Positions 51,244 to 60,386 are shown, counted from the stretch's first letter. The stretch: 64,000 nt of DNA from Bacteroidia bacterium (GCA_016787785.1 JAEUTO010000006.1:434001-498000); one strand, 5' to 3'. Notes: generated from the sequence alone by a model not told the origin. Made by a program: numbers and translations.

Positions 51244-52158
51244 TTATTCTTTAATGATCTTCTCAGTAGCAATTAAGTTCTCTCTATCGTATAAATGCAA
51301 GAAGTAAATACCATTTTTTAAAGTACTTATATTGATCTTATTCTCTATCTTGTCTTCTATAACATTTTGCCCAAGCAGGTTTATGATCTTTAAATCGTAT
51401 TTTTTTGTTTCCGAAAAATTTCCGAGATCGATATTAATGAATTCGTTTGTAGGATTGGGATATATATTTAAACTATAACTATCATTAAATTCTTTGTTGC
51501 TTAGTGTTAAACAACTTTGTGACATATATTGGACGTTTTTATGCTCAAAACACTTTAGGGTTGAAAAACTTGCATTGCTTATTAATGCAGCCTGGTAACA
51601 CTCGGTACCTTCAATTATTGCAGCACGATTATTAAAAACCCCTTTTAACGAGCCTATACCTTCGATCCAATAAAAATTACAGGCGCCACCTAAATTGGAA
51701 TAAGAAGATACAGGACCCTGATAACCTTCAAAACTAAAATTGTATTGTTTTCTTGAATCAAGTGTAAGCGATGTAGTGGTAATACTTGTAACTAAGTATT
51801 TATATTTAAATGTTATTGAAAGATCGGTTCTTTTATCGTAAAAGGTATCACCTACATTTAAGTTATAATCATAAATTAATATTTCGGAAGTGTCCGCATA
51901 AAAAATCACTTTGGCATATATCTTTTTGGCAAACTCTCTGTAAAAGCCTAATAATGTATTTGTTTGGTTGTAAACTTTATGATAATTTTTGCCACCTAAT
52001 AACGTGTCTCCTTTTATTATTTCTTTTTGATAGCTCGGGCCGGTTGGCGATGTCATATAAAACCCCCAATTGGCACTATCTGCAGGAAAAGGTTTATAGG
52101 TTTGCGAATAAGCAAAATTTAAGATCAAACAAAAAACTAATAATAATTTACTTTTCAT
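51244..52158 (-). CDS. Secreted protein with T9SS type A sorting domain
   Basis: A 304-residue exported protein (signal peptide LLVFCLILNFAYSQ). The central 200 residues are beta-rich and unrecognised. The C-terminal 75 residues are a T9SS tail: NIYPNPTNEFINIDL, IINLLGQNV, STLKNGIYFLHLY and a final ATEKIIKE. The tail directs transport over the outer membrane and is normally cleaved or linked to surface polysaccharide. It is followed by the lipoprotein gene. Confidence 0.88.
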   Translation of the reverse strand: MKSKLLLVFCLILNFAYSQTYKPFPADSANWGFYMTSPTGPSYQKEIIKGDTLLGGKNYHKVYNQTNTLLGFYREFAKKIYAKVIFYADTSEILIYDYNLNVGDTFYDKRTDLSITFKYKYLVTSITTTSLTLDSRKQYNFSFEGYQGPVSSYSNLGGACNFYWIEGIGSLKGVFNNRAAIIEGTECYQAALISNASFSTLKCFEHKNVQYMSQSCLTLSNKEFNDSYSLNIYPNPTNEFINIDLGNFSETKKYDLKIINLLGQNVIEDKIENKINISTLKNGIYFLHLYDRENLIATEKIIKE

Positions 52159-52192
52159 GTAATTAAATGTACAAAAAATAGCTCACTTTAAC

Positions 52193-52224
52193 AAAAAGGC
52201 GAACCGTTTCTGATTCGCCTTTTT
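52193..52224 (-). terminator. Intrinsic terminator of the T9SS gene at 52245-53255
   Basis: Arms AAAAAGGCGAA (52193-52203) and TTCGCCTTTTT (52214-52224) with a 10-base loop. The A- and T-runs on both sides make it effective in both directions; it follows the minus-strand stop at 52245. Confidence 0.9.
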
Positions 52225-52244
52225 AACTTTGATCGAAAATTATT

Positions 52245-53255
52245 TTAATGTGCTACAATAAAACGCTCATTTTTTTGCAGCTGGTTATTCATATAAACGC
52301 TCATGAAATAAACACCGGGGGCTAATTCGTTCGTATTAACTTTTAAACGATTATCTCCCGGAAGTATTGCAACTTCATTAACACCTTGAAGTTGTTTACC
52401 ATTAACATCAAAGATCTTTAATTCTGCTTTACCGCTTTCTTCTGAAGTAAAAGCAATATTTATATTATCAGAAGCAGGATTTGGGAACAAAGAAACGTTA
52501 TAAGCTAAAGATGCAAGTGAATTTACTCCGGTAACAACACTGTTAAGATAAGTGCCGCCGGTAAAAGGCGAGGTAAATGAGTTTGTTACTGTATAAGTTG
52601 CGGCTACAGCATAATGAATTCCTGGTGTGTACCAGATATATTCATTATTTGTATACGTTATTGTGAAGCTGGCTGACACATCCGTATACGTTTGCACAAA
52701 ATGTAAACGCATAGTATTTGAATATGTATTTGCAGGTGTAGTTACCGTTCCATAACCATCAGCAGTAACTGTAGTAGTGCCACTACGTGTAAACGTAATA
52801 CTGGCATTGGTAAATATACATTGCCATGAATCCGTACTCACATTATTATAATTTACAGGAAAACTTAAAATTGTTTCCGGGTTTGAATACGAGAATAGAA
52901 CACCCCCCGCAGTATTGCCATGGTTAATGCTAGATGCAGAGGTGTTGTTAGCATAACTATAAGACGATCCATCATAAAAGGCAATATTTGCTCCGGGAAA
53001 AGAAGCGGCGCTTGGTGTTGAAGCAACCGATACAGCGTTAACTGTTACACTTGTTCCTGCACCTAAGCCTGTTAAGTTCCAGGTTTGGTTGGCGCCCGCG
53101 CTACCCGGTGTAACACCAATGGTAGTGGTTTTGGTAGAAAAGATCTCGCCTATTGTAGGATTGGTGTTTGCCCCTGTTAACGAAGGTTGTGCTAGTGCTG
53201 TTACCGAGCTACCTAAGATGGCTAAAGCGAATAAATGTTGTAAATGTTTTTTCAT
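52245..53255 (-). CDS. Secreted protein with T9SS type A sorting domain
   Basis: A 336-residue Ser/Thr/Ala-rich exported protein (signal peptide LFALAILGSSVTALAQ). The mature part has beta structure with repeated SANTAY-like patterns (NQTWNLTGLGAGTSVTV, NAVSVASTPSAASFPGANIA) and no recognised enzyme motif. The tail is a T9SS domain: SLFPNPASDNINIAFT, LKIFDVNGKQLQ, LAPGVYFMSVYMN and NERFIVAH. It is monocistronic, with its own terminator. Confidence 0.88.
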   Translation of the reverse strand: MKKHLQHLFALAILGSSVTALAQPSLTGANTNPTIGEIFSTKTTTIGVTPGSAGANQTWNLTGLGAGTSVTVNAVSVASTPSAASFPGANIAFYDGSSYSYANNTSASSINHGNTAGGVLFSYSNPETILSFPVNYNNVSTDSWQCIFTNASITFTRSGTTTVTADGYGTVTTPANTYSNTMRLHFVQTYTDVSASFTITYTNNEYIWYTPGIHYAVAATYTVTNSFTSPFTGGTYLNSVVTGVNSLASLAYNVSLFPNPASDNINIAFTSEESGKAELKIFDVNGKQLQGVNEVAILPGDNRLKVNTNELAPGVYFMSVYMNNQLQKNERFIVAH

Positions 53256-53357
53256 GTTTAGAATTTAATGGTTTATATGAAAACAAGATAATCATTAATC
53301 CATCGCAGGCTCCTTTGCTTATCTAGTTAAGGCAAATGGCTTTATAACTGGTAAAAA

Positions 53358-53387
53358 AAAGCCCTTACTTGAAAAAGTAAGGGCTTT
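53358..53387 (-). terminator. Intrinsic terminator of the rsfS-ftsH operon
   Basis: Perfect 13-bp arms AAAGCCCTTACTT (53358-53370) and AAGTAAGGGCTTT (53375-53387) with a 4-base loop; on the minus strand it runs into eight T. It lies 21 bases behind the ftsH stop. Confidence 0.93.
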
Positions 53388-53408
53388 AATATTTCTAAAA
53401 TTTATTTT

Positions 53409-55523
53409 CTACAAACTATCTATCTTTGGTGGTGCAATTGTTTCCATTTTTGGAGTAACAATTTCTTCCGGTTTGTCAAACGGACGTTTACCAAAGATCT
53501 CTTCAAGGTCTTCTTTAAAGATCACTTCTTTCTCTAATAATTTTTGTGCGAGCAATGTCAGTTTATCTTTATTAACCAATAAGATCTGTTTAGTTTTTGC
53601 ATAAGCAATGTCTATCATTTTCTTAACCTCTTCGTCAATAGTTTTTGCTGTATTTTCGCTATAAGGTTTGCTAAATGTATAATCACCTTGTCCAGAACTA
53701 TCGTAGTAACTTATGTTCCCGATCTTTTCATTTAAACCGTAGTATACGATACAAGCATAAGCTTGTTTGGTTATTTTCTCAAGATCGCTTAAAGCGCCTG
53801 TGCTTATTTTTCCAAACGTTATTTCTTCAGCAACACGTCCACCTAAAGCAGCGCATATTTCATCCATTATCTGCTCTGTAGTTGTAATTTGTCTTTCTTC
53901 AGGCAAATACCAGGCAGCGCCCAACGAGCGGCCTCGAGGTACAATCGTTACTTTTACTAACGGGCTCGCATGTTCTAACATCCAGCTTACAGTGGCATGA
54001 CCTGCTTCGTGAAAAGCAATTACACGTTTTTCCTGTGGCGTGATAATTTTATTCTTCTTTTCTAAACCCGCAATAATTCTATCTACTGCATCTAAAAAAT
54101 CCTGTTTCTGTACTGTTTTCTTATTTGAACGTGCTGCAATTAACGCTGCTTCGTTACAAATGTTCGCAATATCTGCTCCGCTAAAACCGGGAGTTTGTTT
54201 TGCTAAGAAATCTATTTGCACACTCTCGTCAATTTTAATTTTCTTTAAATGCACTGCAAAAATTTCTTTACGTTCATTTAAATCGGGCATGTCAACATAA
54301 ATTTGTCTGTCAAAACGCCCAGCACGCATCAATGCTCTATCTAAGATATCTGCACGGTTAGTAGCAGCCAAAATAATTACACCGCTGTTGGTACCAAAAC
54401 CATCCATCTCGGTCAATAATTGATTTAATGTATTCTCACGCTCATCATTTCCACCGGCTGCTGCGTTCTTACCACGCGCACGGCCTATTGCATCTATCTC
54501 ATCAATAAAAATGATACAAGGCGCTTTTTCTTTTGCCTGTTTAAATAAATCACGCACACGGCTTGCACCAACACCTACAAACATCTCCACAAAATCCGAT
54601 CCGCTTAACGAGAAGAAAGGAACTTTTGCTTCGCCAGCAACAGCTTTTGCCAATAAGGTTTTACCGGTACCCGGAGGGCCAACCAATAAAGCACCTTTAG
54701 GAATTTTTGCACCTAAGTCGGTATATTTTTTTGGATTCTTAAGAAAATCTACGATCTCCATTACCTCCATTTTTGCACCGTCTAATCCGGCCACATCATT
54801 AAACGTAATATTTACGTTAGAGTCTTTATCAAATAAAGTTGCTTTTGATTTTCCGATATTAAAGATCTGTCCGGGGCCGCCACTGCCGCCACCACCGCCC
54901 ATGCGGCGCATCATCACTATCCAAAGCACTACCATAATTAATATTGGTAATAACCATGGTAACTGATCGCTCATCCAGTTGGTTTCTTCAATACTACGCG
55001 CAAAAACCTGTTTATCTTTTGGGATTCCTGCTTCGTTTTGCACTTTTTCCATGCCTAACATTAAATTATCAATGGAAGGAACGGTGATATAAAAATGCGG
55101 GCCTTTGTAATTTTTATCGGGAAATAATGCACGCGCTGTTTTAGGATCTTTGTAACGGTTTGCCGTTGCAATAGTATCCGCATCAATATAAATTCTTGCA
55201 ATTGTTTTATTTACAATTACAACTTCTTTTACATCGCCTTTTGCAAGCATATCCTGGTAAAATTTACCCTGACTAATTTCTTGCAATTTTGGTGTAAAAC
55301 CATTGCCGTAAAAAACAATAAATAATAATACGGCTATAACAACACCATATATCCAATAAAAATTATTGCCGCTGTTGCCGCCTTTGCTGCCTCCAAAATT
55401 AGAGTTAGGGCGACTGAATTTTTCTTTCATGCGCTCAAATTGCTTCTTTCTCTCCTCTTCAGAAGAACTGGACTTATTGTTCGTATCGTTCTGTGTAGGT
55501 TCTGTATTTTGTTCGTCGCTCAT
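53409..55523 (-). CDS. ftsH: ATP-dependent zinc metalloprotease FtsH
   Basis: A membrane-anchored AAA+ protease that degrades misfolded membrane proteins and regulators. Two membrane segments lie at about 56-73 and 187-205. The AAA domain has Walker A GPPGTGKT (282-289), Walker [14 protein letters not shown], and the [25 protein letters not shown]. The protease site is HEAGH at 505-509. The N-terminus has an unusual charged stretch ([18 protein letters not shown]). It follows rsfS by 24 bases and ends before a strong terminator. Length 704 residues is normal for Bacteroidota. Confidence 0.97.
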   Translation of the reverse strand: MSDEQNTEPTQNDTNNKSSSSEEERKKQFERMKEKFSRPNSNFGGSKGGNSGNNFYWIYGVVIAVLLFIVFYGNGFTPKLQEISQGKFYQDMLAKGDVKEVVIVNKTIARIYIDADTIATANRYKDPKTARALFPDKNYKGPHFYITVPSIDNLMLGMEKVQNEAGIPKDKQVFARSIEETNWMSDQLPWLLPILIMVVLWIVMMRRMGGGGGSGGPGQIFNIGKSKATLFDKDSNVNITFNDVAGLDGAKMEVMEIVDFLKNPKKYTDLGAKIPKGALLVGPPGTGKTLLAKAVAGEAKVPFFSLSGSDFVEMFVGVGASRVRDLFKQAKEKAPCIIFIDEIDAIGRARGKNAAAGGNDERENTLNQLLTEMDGFGTNSGVIILAATNRADILDRALMRAGRFDRQIYVDMPDLNERKEIFAVHLKKIKIDESVQIDFLAKQTPGFSGADIANICNEAALIAARSNKKTVQKQDFLDAVDRIIAGLEKKNKIITPQEKRVIAFHEAGHATVSWMLEHASPLVKVTIVPRGRSLGAAWYLPEERQITTTEQIMDEICAALGGRVAEEITFGKISTGALSDLEKITKQAYACIVYYGLNEKIGNISYYDSSGQGDYTFSKPYSENTAKTIDEEVKKMIDIAYAKTKQILLVNKDKLTLLAQKLLEKEVIFKEDLEEIFGKRPFDKPEEIVTPKMETIAPPKIDSL

Positions 55524-55547
55524 CTTAGGTTCTATCTATGTAAAATT

Positions 55548-56207
55548 TTAGTTAATGGTTGTTATTTCGGCATCACCCCAAAGTCCTTCAATGTTGTAAA
55601 ATTCACGCGTTTCGCGTAAAAATACATGCACTACAATGTTTATGTAATCAATTAAGATCCATTCACTATTTTGATGTCCTTCGGCGTGGTATGCTTTTTC
55701 GTTGGTTAGTTTTATTACTGTATCTTCTACGCTATCGGCAATAGAGTTAACGTGGGTTTTGCTATCGGCATCGCAAATAACAAAGTAATCAGTAACACGG
55801 TTATCTAGCTTACTGATGTTTAAAATGGTAATATTTTTTGCCTTACGTTCTTCCATACCTTCAACAATAGCGTCTAATAAGCTGGTTGTTTCTTTAGGAG
55901 TAGACGTTTTTTTAGGGCGTTTTGTACTGCTTCCTGTTTTCTTTTTATTTTCGGAGTTAGCTATAAGGTTAGCCTCACGAAACTCTCTTTCCTCGGGCGT
56001 TATAACCTTTTTCTTAATTACTTTTTTTGCGGGAGCTTTAGCTTTTGTGCTTTTTTTCTTGCCCGCTGCAGCAAAACCAAGTTTGGCCTTTACTGTTTTT
56101 TTAGCAACAACCTTTTTGGCGGGAGCAGCTTTAGTAGTTTCTTTCTTTTTAACGGCAGATTTTGTTGTTTTTTTAGCTGCTGCTTTTTTAACCGGAATTT
56201 TGGCCAT
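55548..56207 (-). CDS. rsfS: Ribosomal silencing factor RsfS with histone-like Lys/Ala-rich N-terminal extension
   Basis: The C-terminal part from about residue 107 (LLDAIVEGMEERKAKNITIL, NRVTDYFVICDADSKTHVN, AYHAEGHQNSEWILIDYINI, REFYNIEGLWGDA) is RsfS, which binds L14 of the 50S subunit and blocks subunit joining in starvation. Ordinary RsfS is about 105-130 residues; this protein has 219. The extra 105 residues are low-complexity Lys/Ala/Thr with KKAAAKKTT-like repeats, similar in composition to histone H1 tails, and may bind rRNA or DNA. It is cotranscribed with ftsH and divergent from birA. Confidence 0.93.
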   Translation of the reverse strand: MAKIPVKKAAAKKTTKSAVKKKETTKAAPAKKVVAKKTVKAKLGFAAAGKKKSTKAKAPAKKVIKKKVITPEEREFREANLIANSENKKKTGSSTKRPKKTSTPKETTSLLDAIVEGMEERKAKNITILNISKLDNRVTDYFVICDADSKTHVNSIADSVEDTVIKLTNEKAYHAEGHQNSEWILIDYINIVVHVFLRETREFYNIEGLWGDAEITTIN

Positions 56208-56263
56208 AAAATGTTATTTGTCGCTTAACTTTTAATTAAATTTACTAGGTTTACACTAAAGAA

Positions 56264-56271
56264 CAAATTTA
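56264..56271 (-). promoter_or_regulatory. -7 box TAAATTTG upstream of rsfS
   Basis: An exact TAnnTTTG match on the minus strand, 56 bases upstream of the rsfS ATG. No -33 TTG at standard spacing was found. Confidence 0.45.
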
Positions 56272-56286
56272 ATCTTATTTGGTTTA

Positions 56287-57045
56287 ATGGAAACATTATT
56301 TATTGGCAGAAATCTTATTTTTTTACCACAGGTTAATAGTACCAATTCTTATGCCATAGAGATGTTAAAGAACGTTAACCCTGTTGAGGGCACAGTGGTG
56401 CATACAGCCGATCAGACGAACGGAAGAGGGCAGCGTGGAAGCGTGTGGAAGACCGAAAAGACAAGCAATTTAACCGCTTCGCTAATTGTAAGACCAACAT
56501 TTTTAGACCTTAAAAACCAACATTATTTGTATCAAATATCGGCATTGGCCTGTTATGACGCATTGGCTGAATTATTGGACAGTAGCCAATTTGACATAAA
56601 AATAAAATGGCCAAATGACATATTGGTGAATAAACAGAAGATAGCAGGGATATTGATAGAGAACAATGTAGCAAACACGCAGTTAGGCTGGAGTGTAGTG
56701 GGAGTTGGTATAAACGTAAACCAGACCATCTTTGATGAAACATTTAATGCCACCTCGCTAAAAGTATTGCTAAATATGGATATTGAGGTAGATCGCATTT
56801 TAAAACTGTTCTGTAAATATTTTGAAAAACATTACCTGGAATTAAAAAGCAATAAATTAAGCAGGATTGAAGAAAACTATTTAAAGCATTTTTTTAGGCT
56901 AAATAACTGGATGGATTTTGAGATAGACGGCAATTTAAAAACCATGTTTGTGCAAGGGCTAAGTGATGAAGGGTTACTTTGGTTAAAGAACAAGAATGAT
57001 CAATCCTCTTTTTTTGATGTAAAAGATGTAAAATGGATCTATTAA
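56287..57045 (+). CDS. birA: Biotin-[acetyl-CoA-carboxylase] ligase, without DNA-binding domain
   Basis: Activates biotin with ATP and attaches it to the carrier protein of acetyl-CoA carboxylase. The 252 residues begin directly with the ligase core: VNSTNSYAIEML, then DQTNGRGQRGSVWKT (biotin-AMP loop), LTASLIVRP, IKWPNDILVNKQKIAGILIE and VVGVGINVNQ. The N-terminal helix-turn-helix of E. coli BirA is missing, so it should not act as repressor (group I enzyme). Divergent from rsfS-ftsH. Confidence 0.95.
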   Translation: METLFIGRNLIFLPQVNSTNSYAIEMLKNVNPVEGTVVHTADQTNGRGQRGSVWKTEKTSNLTASLIVRPTFLDLKNQHYLYQISALACYDALAELLDSSQFDIKIKWPNDILVNKQKIAGILIENNVANTQLGWSVVGVGINVNQTIFDETFNATSLKVLLNMDIEVDRILKLFCKYFEKHYLELKSNKLSRIEENYLKHFFRLNNWMDFEIDGNLKTMFVQGLSDEGLLWLKNKNDQSSFFDVKDVKWIY

Positions 57046-57060
57046 AAGGACTAAAGATTA

Positions 57061-57122
57061 ATGACTCATGACTAACGACTAGCGACTCAAGACTAACAAC
57101 TAACGACTGAGTACTAACGACT
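57061..57122. repeat. Degenerate short tandem repeat of about 7 bases (GACTAAC type)
   Basis: About nine imperfect units built on ACTAACG/GACTCA spread over 62 bases. It overlaps the last codons of the minus-strand gene ending at 57100, so part of its C-terminal tail (SLVLSR) is encoded by the repeat. Confidence 0.7.
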
Positions 57123-58011
57123 TTAACGCATTTTCTGCACTTTCAAACTCAAATTCAAATCCGGTGCTTTTTATTTTTTGATTACTGATCTTTATACCTT
57201 CGGTAACCATAACATAACCTTCTCCCATGGCTATTTTTAAAAGAAAAGCCGGCACATTCGGCAAGAAAAACGGTTTATTAAAACTCTTGGCTAATTGCCT
57301 TGAAAAGGCTTGGTTCGTTATCAATTCTGAAGCAACACCATTGTAAATACCTTTAACTTTTTGATCGAATAAGGCATGCACAAATATGGCCGCAATATCA
57401 TTAATATGGATCCATGGAAAATATTGTTCACCACTTGCAATTGCAGCGCCAAACCCTAATTTAAAAGCCGGAACCATTTTGGCATAAGCACCACTATTTT
57501 TGCTTAAAACAACACCTGTTCTTATTATCGATGTGCGAATGCCAGAATTAATAAAAGGTTGGTAGCTTTTTTCCCAAAGTATACAGCTCTCTGCAAGAAA
57601 ATCAGTTCCTGCATTATCTGTTTCTGAAAATAGTTTTTCGCTTTGTATAGCGCCATAATATCCTATAGCGCTACCGCCAACCAAAGTGCGTATTGGAAAT
57701 TTATTTTTAGAGATGTAGTTAAACAACAATTCGCTGCTTTTAACCCGCGAATCAATGATCTGTTTTTTGTAAGTACTGGTCCACCGTTTATCTGCAATTC
57801 CGGCGCCCGCCAAATGAATGATGCTTTCTACGCCTTCAAACGCTTTTTCGTCAATATAATCTTTAGCGATATCCCATTTATATTTTGTGATTCCTTTGAA
57901 ATTTCCTGCTTCCCGGCTTAGCCAAACGGGTTGATGACCACTTTTCAACAATAGTTCAGAAATTGCGCCCCCTAAAGAGCCACTTCCGCCGGTAATTAAT
58001 ATCTTTGACAT
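57100..58011 (-). CDS. TIGR01777-type NAD(P)-binding epimerase-like protein (YfcH/SulA-like)
   Basis: A 303-residue extended short-chain dehydrogenase. The N-terminus has the nucleotide motif ITGGSGSLGGAISELLL, then IIHLAGAGIADKRWT, GGSAIGYYG with the Tyr of the active site, and SIIRTGVVLSKNSGA; the C-terminus matches the DUF1731-like end (KPFFLPNVPAFLLKIAMGEG). The family is widespread and its substrate unknown; the name sulA cell-division inhibitor used for it is misleading. The last few codons come from a short tandem repeat. Confidence 0.9.
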   Translation of the reverse strand: MSKILITGGSGSLGGAISELLLKSGHQPVWLSREAGNFKGITKYKWDIAKDYIDEKAFEGVESIIHLAGAGIADKRWTSTYKKQIIDSRVKSSELLFNYISKNKFPIRTLVGGSAIGYYGAIQSEKLFSETDNAGTDFLAESCILWEKSYQPFINSGIRTSIIRTGVVLSKNSGAYAKMVPAFKLGFGAAIASGEQYFPWIHINDIAAIFVHALFDQKVKGIYNGVASELITNQAFSRQLAKSFNKPFFLPNVPAFLLKIAMGEGYVMVTEGIKISNQKIKSTGFEFEFESAENALKSLVLSR

Positions 58012-58049
58012 AACTTAACTGTTTAAACACGTTAATGTAATAAAAGTTT

Positions 58050-58358
58050 ATGGTTTTTGATATTCATATTTTTGTTTGTACTAACCAACGCTCAGGAGGA
58101 GACAGGTTAAGCTGCGGCGAAACCCACGGACTGGAACTGGTAGCCGAATTTAAAAAACAATTAAAAGACCTTAAAGTAAATTTAAAGACCCGTGCCAATA
58201 AAAGCGGCTGCCTTGGTATTTGCGATTTTGGTCCTACGGTAGCCATTTACCCTGAAGGGACATTTTATGTGGGTGTAAAAAAAACAGATGTAAAAGAGAT
58301 TATTGAGTCGCACGTTATAAATAAAAAAATTGTTGAACGCTTATTATTAAAGCCTTAG
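58050..58358 (+). CDS. Thioredoxin-like [2Fe-2S] ferredoxin
   Basis: A 102-residue protein with the thioredoxin-fold [2Fe-2S] ligand pattern: Cys10 (FVCTNQR), Cys22 (LSCGETHG), Cys54 and Cys58 (SGCLGICDFGPTVAIYPEG). The final cysteines and the FGPTVAIYPEG strand match the Clostridium/Aquifex-type ferredoxin of the NuoE fold. It probably transfers electrons in the cytoplasm. It starts 38 bases after the divergent epimerase and is followed by two closely spaced genes. Confidence 0.92.
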   Translation: MVFDIHIFVCTNQRSGGDRLSCGETHGLELVAEFKKQLKDLKVNLKTRANKSGCLGICDFGPTVAIYPEGTFYVGVKKTDVKEIIESHVINKKIVERLLLKP

Positions 58359-58361
58359 GTC

Positions 58362-58706
58362 ATGCAGGAATTAGAGGTAAACAATTTACTCATTCAGGAA
58401 AATTTATTTGAGCTGTTTAAACGCCAGCTAAAAAAAGATTTTGATAGTTGCAGTTTGGACACCGAATTTACCAACGATTTGCCGGTAGATCTTGAGCCTT
58501 TAAAAATTGCCATACGCTCGCAGTTAAAACCGCTATTAAATAATAGTCAGTTATCTGCTTTATTGTATCGTATAGATATTAGCGAATTGCAAATAAAAAA
58601 TTACGAAACGAAAAATAAAAATCTTTCTTTTGAAGAAATTTTAGCAGAGTTAATTATAAAACGCATTCTTCAAAAAGTGATCTTAAAGAAACGATTCTCG
58701 CAATAA
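58362..58706 (+). CDS. Small protein of unknown function in the ferredoxin-GNAT cluster
   Basis: A 114-residue cytoplasmic protein of predicted helices (NNLLIQENLFELFKRQLKKDF, EPLKIAIRSQLKPLLN, LSFEEILAELIIKRILQKVILKKRF). One cysteine only (Cys30 region, DSCSLD). It starts 3 bases after the ferredoxin gene and ends 3 bases before the GNAT gene, so all three are cotranscribed. No family is recognised. Confidence 0.75.
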   Translation: MQELEVNNLLIQENLFELFKRQLKKDFDSCSLDTEFTNDLPVDLEPLKIAIRSQLKPLLNNSQLSALLYRIDISELQIKNYETKNKNLSFEEILAELIIKRILQKVILKKRFSQ

Positions 58707-58709
58707 ATT

Positions 58710-59177
58710 ATGTCTGTTATCATACGAATAGGAATCGAAAAAGATCTTCCCCGCGCCCTTGAATTGGTAAGGGAATTAGCCGTTTTTGAAAAAGCCCCGC
58801 AAGAAGTGGAGGTTACTATACACGAAATGATCAACTGGGGTTTTGGTAAAGATAAACTCTTTGATTTTTTTGTTCTTGAAAAGGAAAATATAATTGTTGG
58901 TATGGCTTTATATTATTATAAGTATTCAACATGGAAAGGCAAGTGTTTATTTTTAGAAGATATTATTGTAACCGAAAGTGAGCGCAAAAATGGTTATGGT
59001 AAATTGCTCTTTAACGAAGTTTTAAAAGTTGCCAAAGCGCAAAAGGTTAGGCGAATGGAGTGGCAGGTGTTGGATTGGAACACGGCGGCGATTGAATTTT
59101 ATAAAAAATACAATTCGCATTTAGATGGAGAGTGGATCAATTGTAAACTCACTTACGATCAAATTCAATCAACGTAA
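58710..59177 (+). CDS. GNAT-family N-acetyltransferase
   Basis: A 155-residue single GNAT domain. IRIGIEKDLPRALELVRELAVFEKAP resembles the diamine/spermidine acetyltransferase-like group, followed by FLEDIIVTESERKNGYGKLLFN with the acetyl-CoA-binding RxxGxG-like loop, and QVLDWNTAAIEFYKKYNSHLDGEW. The acceptor may be a polyamine or amino acid; this is an inference from the family. It is the last gene of a three-gene unit. Confidence 0.88.
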   Translation: MSVIIRIGIEKDLPRALELVRELAVFEKAPQEVEVTIHEMINWGFGKDKLFDFFVLEKENIIVGMALYYYKYSTWKGKCLFLEDIIVTESERKNGYGKLLFNEVLKVAKAQKVRRMEWQVLDWNTAAIEFYKKYNSHLDGEWINCKLTYDQIQST

Positions 59178-59183
59178 AATTTT

Positions 59184-59338
59184 TATCCACATAGGCACAT
59201 AGAATTAAGGTAAAGCAAAGATGCCTAGAGTCTACATAGTTGCTTCGTCTTTGACGAAGCAATATCTATGGTTATCTTTTTATTTATTTATGCATAGAAA
59301 ATAAATGATTCTCTATGTTTCTATGTGTTTAATTTTTA
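59184..59338. repeat. CACATAG-bounded intergenic element with TTGCTTCGTC hairpin
   Basis: The left end ATCCACATAGGCACATAG and the right end CTATGTTTCTATGTGTTTAA are inverse-complement related. Inside is a perfect 10-bp hairpin TTGCTTCGTC (59240-59249), loop TTT, GACGAAGCAA (59253-59262). It fills the convergent gap between the GNAT gene and the gene at 59336, whose stop codon lies in the element's final ATTTTTA. A relative at 62996-63195 has a different stem with compensating changes. Confidence 0.8.
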
Positions 59339-59938
59339 GTTCGAGGGAACCAAACATTTTGGCACAAACCATTTTCCTTTGTACAGACTCAGATCAATTA
59401 TTTTATCATCACATTCAACATACAAGCCCTGTTTATTTCTTTTAAGTATGGTAGCGTTTCCGCTTTTAATTTTCCAAATAACTAGTTCTTTTAGCTTTTC
59501 CAGATTCATTCCTTTGTAAGCAACCGAAGAACCGATATTTAAACCTACGTCATTATTGTACAGATCCATAACACTGCTTAAACTATCGGGTAGTTCACCG
59601 TTCTCATTCTGATGTTTTAAAAATTGCCGGTAATTTCCTTTTTCATGTGCAATGCCTAATTTTCTGAGTTTTTTTATTTTGATCTTTTGCGCGAATGCTG
59701 CCATATAAAAAACATGACGAAAAGCGTCCAGTTTTCCACCGCTGCTTAAATTGTCTAATTGATCTTTAATGCCGGGTTGAGCATAAATGAGGTCTGCTTT
59801 TGCTTTGATCTTTTTTACTTTTAAAGCTGCAAAAGGATGCCAGATGGCCCAGCAAAGCTCTTGTTTAAAAGGTTTTAGCGCACAGGCATAATATGAAAAT
59901 GAAATTAGAAAGAGCAATATTTTAAGTTTAGGTAGCAT
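59336..59938 (-). CDS. Exported DUF6973-like protein
   Basis: A 200-residue protein with a short signal peptide (LLFLISFSYYACA). The mature part contains GGKLDAFRHVFYMAAFAQ, KLGIAHEKGNY and VMDLYNNDVGLNIGS, which match a helical, His-, Glu- and Asp-containing pattern I associate with DUF6973; these residues could bind metal, as in phospholipase-like helical bundles. No substrate is known. Its stop codon lies within the flanking repeat element. Confidence 0.7.
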   Translation of the reverse strand: MLPKLKILLFLISFSYYACALKPFKQELCWAIWHPFAALKVKKIKAKADLIYAQPGIKDQLDNLSSGGKLDAFRHVFYMAAFAQKIKIKKLRKLGIAHEKGNYRQFLKHQNENGELPDSLSSVMDLYNNDVGLNIGSSVAYKGMNLEKLKELVIWKIKSGNATILKRNKQGLYVECDDKIIDLSLYKGKWFVPKCLVPSN

Positions 59939-60037
59939 TGTTTTGTAAATTTATTCAATCGTCTATTAATAACAGCAATTAACAGTCAAATGTTAGTATA
60001 ATAGGCGAAAAAATTTATTAGTCGGCAGGCTATCTGT

Positions 60038-60045
60038 TATATTTG
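60038..60045 (+). promoter_or_regulatory. -7 box TATATTTG, 5 bases before a GTG start
   Basis: An exact TAnnTTTG match ending at 60045, with the GTG of the next gene at 60051. Transcription would begin at or next to the start codon, giving a leaderless message. Confidence 0.45.
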
Positions 60046-60050
60046 TTACC

Positions 60051-60317
60051 GTGGATATTAAAAATGATTTCATAACAACGCTTCTTAATAAAAAGACCAC
60101 CGGTCTTGTTGTTAGTATCAATGATCTGCGTGATAAAGAATTCAGTGGTATTAAGTTAACCGCTGAAGAAAAATTTGCTTTATCTAATTTTGATAGATAC
60201 CGTATCAGTATTCTTAATTCTACTGTTGACGAGGAAAAATTCCATTATCAATATCGTCAAATTCAAGTTATAGCTAACCTTAGCGACTGGCGTGAGTTCT
60301 TAAGGAAAGATTTTTAG
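60051..60317 (+). CDS. Small protein of unknown function
   Basis: An 88-residue cytoplasmic protein starting with GTG: DIKNDFITTLLNKKTTGLVV, then DLRDKEFSGIKLTAEEKFALSNFDRYRIS and HYQYRQIQVIANLSDWREFL. Predicted mainly helical with an aromatic end. It is monocistronic, between the DUF6973-like gene and fbp, with a -7 box directly upstream. No family is recognised. Confidence 0.65.
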   Translation: MDIKNDFITTLLNKKTTGLVVSINDLRDKEFSGIKLTAEEKFALSNFDRYRISILNSTVDEEKFHYQYRQIQVIANLSDWREFLRKDF

Positions 60318-60378
60318 TTTTTTACCCTCATTTTCAGCCAAATACTCTTAATTAGTTAGCTTTAATCATTAATTTTTT

Positions 60379-60386
60379 TACTTTTG
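60379..60386 (+). promoter_or_regulatory. -7 box TACTTTTG of fbp
   Basis: An exact TAnnTTTG match 22 bases upstream of the fbp ATG. At 60356-60359 TTAG takes the place of the -33 TTG, with 19 bases spacing. Confidence 0.5.
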
